Part shown: piece after piece, positions 1 to 6,845 of the stretch
Layout: each line of letters opens with the position of its first letter
Position numbering within the stretch: the stretch's first letter is position 1
Assembly: GCA_025453505.1 (NCBI GenBank)
Contig: JALOQG010000035.1
Span: 1 to 15,164 of the forward strand
Length of the DNA: 15,164 nucleotides
Direction: 5' to 3'
Origin: Myxococcota bacterium
Lineage (GTDB): Bacteria; Myxococcota_A; UBA9160; PR03
Program-made: the position numbers and the translations under genes
Notes under the pieces: generated by a model
Seen by the model: only the letters and a program-made list of their open reading frames with translations
Told to the model about the DNA's origin: nothing
The model's database searches: none

Positions 1-2
1 TG

Positions 3-869
3 GCGGTTTGTTGGGACATGGTGTTCGGCAAGTTGCGGCCGATGGATCCAGCCTCGCGGCGTGATGCACTGCGACTCTATGGACCCATCGTGTGCTGGCT
101 CGTCGTCTACTTCGGTCTGCGTTGGGTCGCGATCGGAAACTTCGTTGGTGGAGATGGGAGTGCCAGGTTCGGCTCTCCCCGGGCGTTCCTGGATTTTCAC
201 CTGCTCTTCTGGCGTTCCCTCTTTCTCCCCGATCTCTTCTCGGCGGGATCGGTGCCGAACGCGGGCCTCGTCGTCGGGATCCTCGGGATCGTCGCAATCG
301 TCGGCGCGTTGACGTCCGGTGCGAGTAGCGAGACCGTCCGACGCATCTTCTACTTCGGTCCGGTGTGGTATCTCTGTTGCACGCTGTTGCTCTACGGGAC
401 GTACTTTTCGCATCGCCATCATGCACCCCTCATCGTGGGGCTCATCGTGTTCACGGCGCTCGTCATCGCGGCGCTGTCGAGCAGCGCGTCGAGACGCGTT
501 CAGCTCGCGGTCGCGATGGGGGGCATCCTCGTGTCGGCCGCCGCCTTCGTTCCACCCACTCGTGCAATGGCGATTCGTTTCGATCGAGCGAGCGAGGTGG
601 TGAGAGCGATTCGCATCCGCATAGAGGACGCTACTCGCGATCTGCCGCCCGGCAGTCGAGTCCGCCTGTCGCGGGTGCCCCAGAGCACGTCGCCGCCGTA
701 CTTCTTCGGTTGGGGCCTGTTGTCTGCGTTGCAGCGCCCCTTCACCGAGACCGACCTCGCGAAGCACTCGGTCGTCTTCAATCCCCACAACAGGAAGCTG
801 ACGCGGTCGAAGGACGTTCCGCCCGAGTCCTTCGATTTGACGCTAGACCTTGGGGCGCCCGTACCCTGA
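3..869 (+). CDS. Polytopic membrane protein, C-terminal part (5' end lies outside the window)
   Basis: The reading frame is open back to the window edge, so the gene probably starts upstream; an ATG at 18 is the first start codon in the window and has no convincing ribosome-binding site. Numbered from that ATG, hydrophobic segments lie near residues 20-40, 82-100, 111-130, 136-154 and 162-180. A soluble tail of about 100 residues follows, probably outside the inner membrane. The order of late membrane helices, an HRHHAP loop and a terminal soluble domain resembles the C-terminal half of GT-C-type bacterial glycosyltransferases or related polytopic envelope proteins, but no catalytic motif lies inside the window, so no function is assigned. 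Codon usage is less G+C-biased than in the genes downstream. The stop at 867-869 is 27 bases before the next gene, so the two may be co-transcribed. Confidence 0.7.
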   Translation, partial: AVCWDMVFGKLRPMDPASRRDALRLYGPIVCWLVVYFGLRWVAIGNFVGGDGSARFGSPRAFLDFHLLFWRSLFLPDLFSAGSVPNAGLVVGILGIVAIVGALTSGASSETVRRIFYFGPVWYLCCTLLLYGTYFSHRHHAPLIVGLIVFTALVIAALSSSASRRVQLAVAMGGILVSAAAFVPPTRAMAIRFDRASEVVRAIRIRIEDATRDLPPGSRVRLSRVPQSTSPPYFFGWGLLSALQRPFTETDLAKHSVVFNPHNRKLTRSKDVPPESFDLTLDLGAPVP

Positions 870-896
870 GGTGGCAGCCGGGTCCTGCTGCAGAGG

Positions 897-1748
897 ATGG
901 ATGGTTCCATGGCCGAAGGATCGCTGGCAGCCCACTTCGAGCGCATCGCCCGCGACGGCTACACGGTCGTCGAGAACGTTTTCTCCGGCGACGAAGCGGA
1001 CGCGATCCTGGACGACCTCGCGCGGCTCGAGCGCGATCTCGGCATCGACTTCGCGCGCAACGATTTCGAGGGCCGCCGCACGAAGCGCGTCTACAACCTG
1101 CTCGCGCACGGCAAACGCTTCGAGGCCATCCCCGTGCATCCGGCGGTGCTGCCGATCGTCGAAGGCGTGCTCGACGCGGGGTGCCTCGTCTCGTCGCTCT
1201 CGTCGATCGCGATCCACCCCGGCGAGCGCGCACAGCCGATCCACGCCGACGACCAGCTGCTCCCGCTCGCGAAGCCCCACGTGGCCACCGTGTGCAACAC
1301 GATGTGGGCGCTCACGGATTTCACCGAGGAGAACGGCGCGACGCGCATCCTGCCCGGCTCGCACACTCGCGATCACAGCCCCGCGTACGGCTCCGAGCAC
1401 GCGTCCATCCCGGCCGAGATGCCGCGCGGATCGGTGCTGGTCTGGCACGGCTCGCTGTGGCACGGCGGCGGCGCCAACCGCAGCGGCGCGGTTCGCGTCG
1501 GCATCGCGATGAACTACTGCGCGGGCTGGATCCGCCAGCAGGAGAACCAGCAGCTCGGCATCCCGCGCGAGATCGCGCGGGGCTTCTCGCCGCGGCTGCG
1601 CGAGCTGGTCGGCTACGGCGTGTATCGCGGTCTGATCGGACACATCGACAAGCGCGATCCGAAGGAGCTGCTCGGCGATACGGGGGCGCTCGAGACCGTC
1701 TGGGAGAGCGCGGACGCGGTGCGGCGCAGGCGTGAGAAGCGGAGCTGA
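897..1748 (+). CDS. Phytanoyl-CoA dioxygenase (PhyH) family Fe(II)/2-oxoglutarate oxygenase
   Basis: The 283-residue product has the length and layout of PhyH-family non-haem iron oxygenases, which hydroxylate small organic substrates using O2 and 2-oxoglutarate in the cytoplasm. Visible iron ligands are H116 and D118 (motif PIHADD) and the distal H189 in the segment LWHGGGANRSG; R200, eleven residues later, is placed to bind the 2-oxoglutarate carboxylate. The N-terminal stretch with GYTVVENVFS at 21-30 is typical of the family. The start is uncertain: the ATG at 897 abuts an AGAGG, while the in-frame ATG at 909 leaves a better distance to that purine-rich stretch and would remove four residues. 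The stop is immediately followed by the RND pump gene, which suggests translational coupling. Family members act on very varied substrates, so the true substrate is unknown; a role in making or modifying the pump's substrate is an inference from position only. Confidence 0.92.
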   Translation: MDGSMAEGSLAAHFERIARDGYTVVENVFSGDEADAILDDLARLERDLGIDFARNDFEGRRTKRVYNLLAHGKRFEAIPVHPAVLPIVEGVLDAGCLVSSLSSIAIHPGERAQPIHADDQLLPLAKPHVATVCNTMWALTDFTEENGATRILPGSHTRDHSPAYGSEHASIPAEMPRGSVLVWHGSLWHGGGANRSGAVRVGIAMNYCAGWIRQQENQQLGIPREIARGFSPRLRELVGYGVYRGLIGHIDKRDPKELLGDTGALETVWESADAVRRRREKRS

Positions 1749-4700
1749 GTGGTGAGCGATCCCGGCGGGCGTCGCGCGCCCGGCTTCGTCGCATTCTTCA
1801 TCGATCGACCGATCTTCGCGGCCGTCGTGGCGATCCTGATCACGCTCGCCGGTGCGATCTCGATCCCGCTGCTGCCCGTTTCGCAGTTTCCGCCGATCGT
1901 GCCGCCGACCGTGCAGGTGTCGGCGAACTACAACGGCGCCAGCGCCGACGTGGTCGAGCGCACCATCACGCTCCCGATCGAGGAACAGATCAACGGCGTC
2001 GAAGGCATGCTCTACATGTCTTCCACCAGCGCCAACGACGGGCAGATGAGCCTCACCGTCACGTTCGCGCTCGGCCGCGACCCCGACATCGCCACCGTCA
2101 ACGTCAACAACCGCGTCGCGGTCGCCGAGCCGCGCCTGCCCGAAGAGGTCCGGCGTTTCGGTCTCACGACGCGCAAGCAGTCGCCGGATCTCACGCTGGT
2201 CGCGAACCTGCTCTCGCCCGACGGCTCGCGCGACGCGCTCTTCCTCTCGAACTACGCGCTCATCAACGTGGTCGATCGTCTGAAGCGAGTGCCGGGCGTC
2301 GGCGAAGTCGGCATCTTCGGCGAACGCCGCTACGCGATGCGGATCTGGCACCGCCGTGCGCGAGCAGAACGTGCAGGTGGCGGCGGGCCGCGCGGGATCG
2401 CCGCCCGCGCCGGAAGGCACGCAGCTCGAGATCCCGCTGCGCACCAAGGGCCGGCTCACCACCGAGGACGAGTTCCGCGCGATCGTGCTGCGCGCCGAGG
2501 CGGACGGCTCGATCCTGACGCTCGGCGACGTCGCGCGCGTGGAGCTCGGCGCGCAGAGCTACAGCGGCTTCACGCGTCTCACCGGCCAGCCGACGATCAG
2601 CCTCGGCGTGTTCCAGCTTCCGGAGGCCAACGCGCTCGAAGTGTCGGCCGCCGTGCGCGCCGAGCTCGACCGGATGTCCGAGACTTTTCCGAGCGGCGTG
2701 TCGTGGATGGTGCGCTACGACCCGACGCGCTTCGTCGCCGAGTCGATCTCGGAGGTGCTGCGCACGCTGGTCGAGGCGATGCTGCTGGTCTTCCTGGTCG
2801 TCTGGATCTTCCTGCACGACTGGCGCACCACGCTGATCCCCGCGATCACGATCCCGGTGTCGCTGATCGGCACCTTCGCGGTGCTCAACGCGATCGGGCT
2901 CTCGATCAACACGATCACGCTCTTCGCGCTCGTGCTGGCGATCGGGCTCGTCGTGGACGACGCGATCGTGGTGGTCGAGAACGTCGCGCGACTGCTCGGC
3001 GAGGGGCTCTCGCCGCGCGAGGCGGCGCGCCAGTCGATGGGCGAGGTCACCAGCGCGATCATCGCCTCGACGCTCGTGCTGGGCGCGGTGTTCGTGCCGG
3101 TCGCGTTCCTGCCCGGTACGACCGGGTTGCTGCTGCGGCAGTTCGGGCTCGCCGTCACGTGCGCGGTGCTGATCTCGCTGCTGAACGCGCTCACGCTCTC
3201 GCCAGCGCTCTGCGCGATCCTGATGCGGCCGCACGGTCCGACGAAACACCGCTTCTTCGCGGCGTACGATCGCGTCTTCGACCGCGTCGTCGCGCGCTAC
3301 GACCGCGGCGTGCGCGCGCTCTTCCCGCGCCGCGCGCTCGTGCTCGGCGGCTTCCTCGCGCTCGTGGTCGCGACCTTCGCGCTCTTCCGCGCCGTCCCGA
3401 CCGGCTTCATCCCCGACGAGGACCAGGGCTACTTCATCGTCTCGTTCCAGCTGCCCGACGGTGCGTCGCTCGACCGGACGCTCGAGGTCGCCAAGCAGGT
3501 CGAGAAGATCCTGCTCGGCACGCCCGGCATCGTCGGCACGAATCTCTTCGGCGGCTTCGACGCCCTCACCGGTACGTCGCCGCCGAACTTCGGCTCGGTG
3601 TTCGTGACGCTCGCGCCGTGGAACGAACGCGGCGCGATGGGCCAATCGCTCGAGTCGATCTTCGGCCAGGTGCGGCCGCAGCTCGCTGGCATCGTCGAGG
3701 CGCGCGTCGTCGCGCTGAACCCGGCGCCGATCCGCGGCCTCTCGCGCACGGGCGGCTTCGAGTTCCAGCTCCAGGACCGCGCGGGCGGCTCGCTCGCGGA
3801 TCTGGCCGCGGTGGCGCAGCAGGTCGTCGACGCGGCGAACCAGTCGCCCGAGCTGCGCAGCGTCTTCACGTCGTTCCGGCCGGTGACGCCGCAGGTCTTC
3901 GTCGATCTCGACCGCGCCAAGGCCGAGACGCTCGGCGTCTCCGTGACGAAGGTCTTCGAGACGCTGCAGGTCTTCATGGGCGGGCTCTACGTCAACGACT
4001 TCGACCGTTTCGGCCGGCTCTTCCGTGTGTACGCGCAAGCAGAGGGCGAGATGCGCGGCGAGCCCGACGACGTGAAGCGCTTGTGGGTCCGCTCGGAGCG
4101 CGGCGAGATGGTGCCGCTCTCGACACTCGTCGCGCTCGACCGCATCGCCGGGCCGCGCGACATCCCGCGCTACAACGTGTTCCGCGCTGCCAAGATCCAG
4201 GGCGAGGCGGCGCCCGGCTTCAGCTCCGGACAGGCGCTCGACCGCATGGAGGCGATCGCGGCCGAGGTGCTGCCGGAGACGATGTCCTTCGAGTGGACGG
4301 GCACCGCGTTCCAGGAGCGTCAGGCCGGACGCGAGGTACAGATCATTCTCGCGCTCTCGCTGCTCGTCGTGTTCCTGTTCCTCGCCGCGCAGTACGAGAG
4401 CTGGAGCCTGCCGTTCGTGATCCTGCTCGCGGTGCCGCTGGCGTTTCTCGGCGCGCTCGGCGCGCAGTTGCTGCGCGGTCTCGCCAACGACATCTATTGC
4501 CAGATCGGACTCGTCACGCTGATCGGGCTCGCGGCGAAGAACTCGATCCTGATCGTCGAGTTCGCCAAGCACCGCCGCGATCAGGGCGCGAGCCTCGTGG
4601 ACGCCGCGCGCGAGGCCGCCGAGATCCGCTTCCGTCCCGTGATCATGACCGCGTTCTCGTTCATCCTCGGCGTGTTGCCGCTGGTGATCGCGTCGGGCGC

Positions 4701-4872
4701 GGGAGCCGCGGCGCGCCGCTCGCTCGGCACCGCGGTGTTCGGCGGCATGCTCGTCGCGACGGTGCTGAGTCTCGTGCTGGTGCCCGCGCTCTACGTGATC
4801 GTGCAGGGCGCCGCCGAGTGGGTTGCGAACCGCGTCCGCGGCGGGCGCCGTCGCGAAGGAGCTTCGGCATGA
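1749..4872 (+). pseudogene. RND (HAE1/AcrB-type) efflux pump gene interrupted by a ~50-bp deletion and frameshift
   Basis: Two pieces of one RND transporter lie in different frames. The N-terminal piece runs from 1749 (GTG; a second GTG at 1752 sits 7 bases after a GGAG and is the better start) to a tryptophan codon ending at 2348. It contains the first membrane helix, the family segment PVSQFPPIVPPTVQV, and YAMRIW. The frame carrying the rest of the protein resumes at 2350 with TAVREQNVQV. In E. coli AcrB 17 residues separate the equivalent tryptophan and threonine; here one base remains, so about 50 bp are missing at 2349/2350. The joined pieces give about 1040 residues, and restoring 17 gives the usual HAE1 length. 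If real, the gene makes no full pump; a sequencing or assembly error is equally possible. Past 2349 the original frame stays open by chance down to the adaptor gene. Confidence 0.85.
2356..4872 (+). CDS. RND efflux pump, large C-terminal fragment (intact reading frame after the frameshift)
   Basis: This 838-residue open frame holds most of an AcrB-type proton-driven drug or metabolite exporter of the inner membrane. The proton-relay residues are all present: paired aspartates D201-D202 in helix 4 (codons 2956-2961, motif GLVVDDAIVVVEN), K728 in helix 10 (codon 4537, AAKNSILIVEF), R758 (codon 4627, RFRP) and T765 (codon 4648). Their spacing matches AcrB D407/D408, K940, R971 and T978 closely. 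Helices 2-6 cluster near residues 137-290 and helices 7-12 come after residue 320, with the second periplasmic loop between. Helix 1 and the first part of the porter domain are in the other frame upstream, so this fragment alone should not make a working pump. The GTG at 2356 is simply the first start codon in frame. The last four bases overlap the start of the adaptor gene (ATGA). Confidence 0.85.
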   Translation: MREQNVQVAAGRAGSPPAPEGTQLEIPLRTKGRLTTEDEFRAIVLRAEADGSILTLGDVARVELGAQSYSGFTRLTGQPTISLGVFQLPEANALEVSAAVRAELDRMSETFPSGVSWMVRYDPTRFVAESISEVLRTLVEAMLLVFLVVWIFLHDWRTTLIPAITIPVSLIGTFAVLNAIGLSINTITLFALVLAIGLVVDDAIVVVENVARLLGEGLSPREAARQSMGEVTSAIIASTLVLGAVFVPVAFLPGTTGLLLRQFGLAVTCAVLISLLNALTLSPALCAILMRPHGPTKHRFFAAYDRVFDRVVARYDRGVRALFPRRALVLGGFLALVVATFALFRAVPTGFIPDEDQGYFIVSFQLPDGASLDRTLEVAKQVEKILLGTPGIVGTNLFGGFDALTGTSPPNFGSVFVTLAPWNERGAMGQSLESIFGQVRPQLAGIVEARVVALNPAPIRGLSRTGGFEFQLQDRAGGSLADLAAVAQQVVDAANQSPELRSVFTSFRPVTPQVFVDLDRAKAETLGVSVTKVFETLQVFMGGLYVNDFDRFGRLFRVYAQAEGEMRGEPDDVKRLWVRSERGEMVPLSTLVALDRIAGPRDIPRYNVFRAAKIQGEAAPGFSSGQALDRMEAIAAEVLPETMSFEWTGTAFQERQAGREVQIILALSLLVVFLFLAAQYESWSLPFVILLAVPLAFLGALGAQLLRGLANDIYCQIGLVTLIGLAAKNSILIVEFAKHRRDQGASLVDAAREAAEIRFRPVIMTAFSFILGVLPLVIASGAGAAARRSLGTAVFGGMLVATVLSLVLVPALYVIVQGAAEWVANRVRGGRRREGASA

Positions 4873-6017
4873 GGCGGAGACGGCTTCGGATCGGCGCGGC
4901 GCTGCTGGTCGGTTTCGCGGCCGCTGCGTGTGGCAGCGGCGAACCGGCCGGCGGTCCGCCGCCGCCGGAGGTGCAGGTCGCGACGGCCGTCGTCGGCACG
5001 GTACCGGATCGTCGCGAGCACGTCGGCCACGTGCGCGCCGTCCAGCAGGTCGACGTGCGCGCGCGAGTACGCGGCTACCTGCTCGAGCGGCGCTTCGACG
5101 AAGGGCGCATGGTCGCGGCCGGCGACGTGCTCTTCCGCATCGACCCGAGCAGCTACGAGGTCGCGCTGGCGCAGGCCGAGGGACAGCACGCCCGGGCGGT
5201 CGCGAGCGCGCGCCGCGCCGCGCTCGACTACGACCGCGCCCAGGAGCTGTTCGCGAAGAAGGTCGTGGCGAAGTCCGGCATCGACGCGGCGCGCGCCGAA
5301 CGCGACGCGACCGCCGCCGACGTCGCCGCCGCCGAAGCGGCCGTTCGCGAGGCGAAGCTGAACCTGTCGTGGTGCGAAGTGCGCGCTCCGTTCGCGGGGC
5401 GCATCGGCCGCGCGCTGGTGGACGTCGGCAATCTGGTCGGAGAGTCGGGCCAGGACACCGTGCTCGCGCGCATCGTGCAGATCGACCCGATCCACGTGCA
5501 CTTCGCGCCCACCGAGCGCGATCGGCTCGACGTGCTGCGCGGCGAACGCGAAGGCCGCATTCCCGCCGATCGCGCGAGCGGCGCGATCCCGATCGAGGTG
5601 AGACTCGGCGACGGGACCCGCTACCCGCACGACGGCACGATCGACTTCGTCGATCCCAGCATCGAGGACACGCGTGGGACCGTCGCGGTGCGCGCGCTCC
5701 TGCCGAATCCCGAAGGTACGCTGAAGCCCGGCGAGTTCGTGCGCGTGACGGTGGTGTTCCCGGATCGCCCGGACGTCGTGCTCGTTCCGCAACGCGCCGT
5801 GCTCGACGAGCAGGGCGGCGCCTACGTGCTCGTGGTCGACGCGCAGGACACGGCGGTGTATCGCCGCGTCGTTCCCGGCGTCGTGCACGACGGCCTGCAG
5901 CAGATCGTCGAGGGGCTCGCCGCGGGCGAGCGCGTGATCGCCGACGGCATGCAGAAGGCGCGGCCCGGTACGAAGGTGATCCCGCAGCCGCTGGAGCCCG
6001 CGCCGGCGCAGCCGTGA
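4869..6017 (+). CDS. RND efflux periplasmic adaptor (membrane fusion protein, HlyD/AcrA family), probable lipoprotein
   Basis: This 382-residue protein would bridge an RND pump and an outer-membrane channel. Residues 1-20 form an Arg-rich start and hydrophobic segment ending in AAAA before C21, a weak lipobox, so lipid anchoring at Cys21 is likely. The first half of the lipoyl domain is around 60-92, with the HlyD-type segment VRGYLLERRFDEG. A coiled-coil hairpin spans about 93-165, the second lipoyl half is near 167-205 (VRAPFAGRIG), a beta-barrel follows to about 300, and the membrane-proximal domain runs to about 375. The start ATG overlaps the RND stop in ATGA and follows AAGGAG at 4856-4861 with 7-base spacing. 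The adaptor lies after the pump gene, the reverse of the common acrA-acrB order, and no outer-membrane factor gene is present. The gene itself looks intact even though its partner is frameshifted. Confidence 0.93.
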   Translation: MRRRRLRIGAALLVGFAAAACGSGEPAGGPPPPEVQVATAVVGTVPDRREHVGHVRAVQQVDVRARVRGYLLERRFDEGRMVAAGDVLFRIDPSSYEVALAQAEGQHARAVASARRAALDYDRAQELFAKKVVAKSGIDAARAERDATAADVAAAEAAVREAKLNLSWCEVRAPFAGRIGRALVDVGNLVGESGQDTVLARIVQIDPIHVHFAPTERDRLDVLRGEREGRIPADRASGAIPIEVRLGDGTRYPHDGTIDFVDPSIEDTRGTVAVRALLPNPEGTLKPGEFVRVTVVFPDRPDVVLVPQRAVLDEQGGAYVLVVDAQDTAVYRRVVPGVVHDGLQQIVEGLAAGERVIADGMQKARPGTKVIPQPLEPAPAQP

Positions 6018-6029
6018 TATGGTCGCGCG

Positions 6030-6725
6030 ATGCCGCGGAGAATCCTGCGTCTCGTTCTGGTGTCGGGTCTCGTCGTCGCACTCCCCGCGCTCTGGTGGTG
6101 GACGCGACCGACTCGGGAGTCGCCCGCCCTCGAGGAGGCGGCACCGCCCGCGGTGGTTTCCGAAGAGGCGGCGGGGGCCGCAGTGCCCGAGGCCGGGGTC
6201 GCGCCCCCTCCGACACTCGCGCCCGGTGCGGGCGTGCTGGCGCCGCCCGTCGCGCCGATCGACGAGCTGGTGCCGGGATCCGGGATCGACCTCGAGGCGG
6301 TACGCGCCGCCATGCCGGACAACCTCTACTGGGAGTTCGCGGCGCCCACGCAGGATCAACGGCTTCTCGCGGAGCGCGACCGCGAGCGCGCGCGCTGGAA
6401 CGAGACGTTCGGCCGGGTGCAGGCCGGCGACGCATCGAAAGAGGAGATCGAGGCCTATTTCGATCATCGCCAGCGGCTCTCGAGCGACTACGTCCGGGTC
6501 ATCGACCACATGCTCCAGCACTACCAGGCGACCCTTTCGGAAGACCACCAGGCGCTGCTGCACACCGCGCGGCGTCTCCATCTCGCGCGCCTGCAGGAGA
6601 TCCCGCGCCGCCTCCAGGAAGCGTACGACCGCGGAAAGACTCAGGAAGAAGCGCGCGCGGCGTGGCAGGCGCAGCAGCAGGACTTCGAGTCGGAAGAAAC
6701 CCCGGATGCGCCCCCGGTCCCATGA
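6030..6725 (+). CDS. Membrane-anchored protein with Ala/Pro-rich linker and helical C-terminal domain, function unknown
   Basis: I do not recognise a family for this 231-residue protein. Residues 1-4 are basic, 5-24 form a hydrophobic helix ending in LWWW, and no cleavage site is evident, so it is probably an N-terminally anchored periplasmic protein. Residues 30-80 are rich in Ala, Pro and Glu and look like a flexible linker. Residues 90-225 are charged, with long predicted amphipathic helices (DRERARWNETFGRV; the segment 136-200 is rich in Glu, Arg, His and Leu). The start is 12 bases after the adaptor stop and has only a weak ribosome-binding site, which suggests co-transcription with the pump genes. 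Anchor, linker and helical domain recall the layout of lipase foldases (LifO), and a secreted hydrolase gene follows, but the foldase motif RxxFDYxLSxxGE is not present, so this is only an architectural similarity. Confidence 0.75.
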   Translation: MPRRILRLVLVSGLVVALPALWWWTRPTRESPALEEAAPPAVVSEEAAGAAVPEAGVAPPPTLAPGAGVLAPPVAPIDELVPGSGIDLEAVRAAMPDNLYWEFAAPTQDQRLLAERDRERARWNETFGRVQAGDASKEEIEAYFDHRQRLSSDYVRVIDHMLQHYQATLSEDHQALLHTARRLHLARLQEIPRRLQEAYDRGKTQEEARAAWQAQQQDFESEETPDAPPVP

Positions 6726-6845
6726 CGCAATGCGGCGTCTCGCAGATCGGTGTCGAAGCCCCCGTCGCAGGCGCCGAAACTAGTTGAGTCCTCCTCGACT
6801 TTCATGATATCAGGACCGCGCCCGAGCAAAGGGAGGGACCTGGAA
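6726..6845 (+). promoter_or_regulatory. Leader region of the secreted hydrolase gene, possible promoter and weak hairpin
   Basis: This 120-base gap contains one of the few A+T-richer pockets in the window (about 6778-6812). A TTGAGT at 6784-6789 resembles a -35 box, but no good -10 hexamer lies 16-18 bases downstream; ATGATATC at 6804-6811 is the closest. A small hairpin can form between 6783-6788 and 6794-6799 with a 5-base loop and is followed by TTT, so the same bases might end the upstream transcript. A strong ribosome-binding site GGGAGGG lies at 6831-6837, 8 bases before the hydrolase ATG at 6846. An independent transcription start here is plausible but not demonstrated. Confidence 0.35.

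Noticed and set aside
365..1735. 456-residue plus-strand open frame overlapping two genes
   Set aside because: The translation is Arg/Ala-rich and crosses the membrane-protein and dioxygenase genes in another frame; the dioxygenase frame has clear catalytic motifs.
843..2462. 539-residue open frame on the minus strand
   Set aside because: It is antisense to the dioxygenase and the pump N-terminus, with Arg/Asp/Ala-rich low-complexity translation and no motif.
2263..6435. 1390-residue open frame on the minus strand
   Set aside because: It lies opposite the pump, adaptor and helical-protein genes. Its translation is a low-complexity run of Arg, Glu, Asp, His and Ala, the usual antisense shadow of G+C-rich genes.
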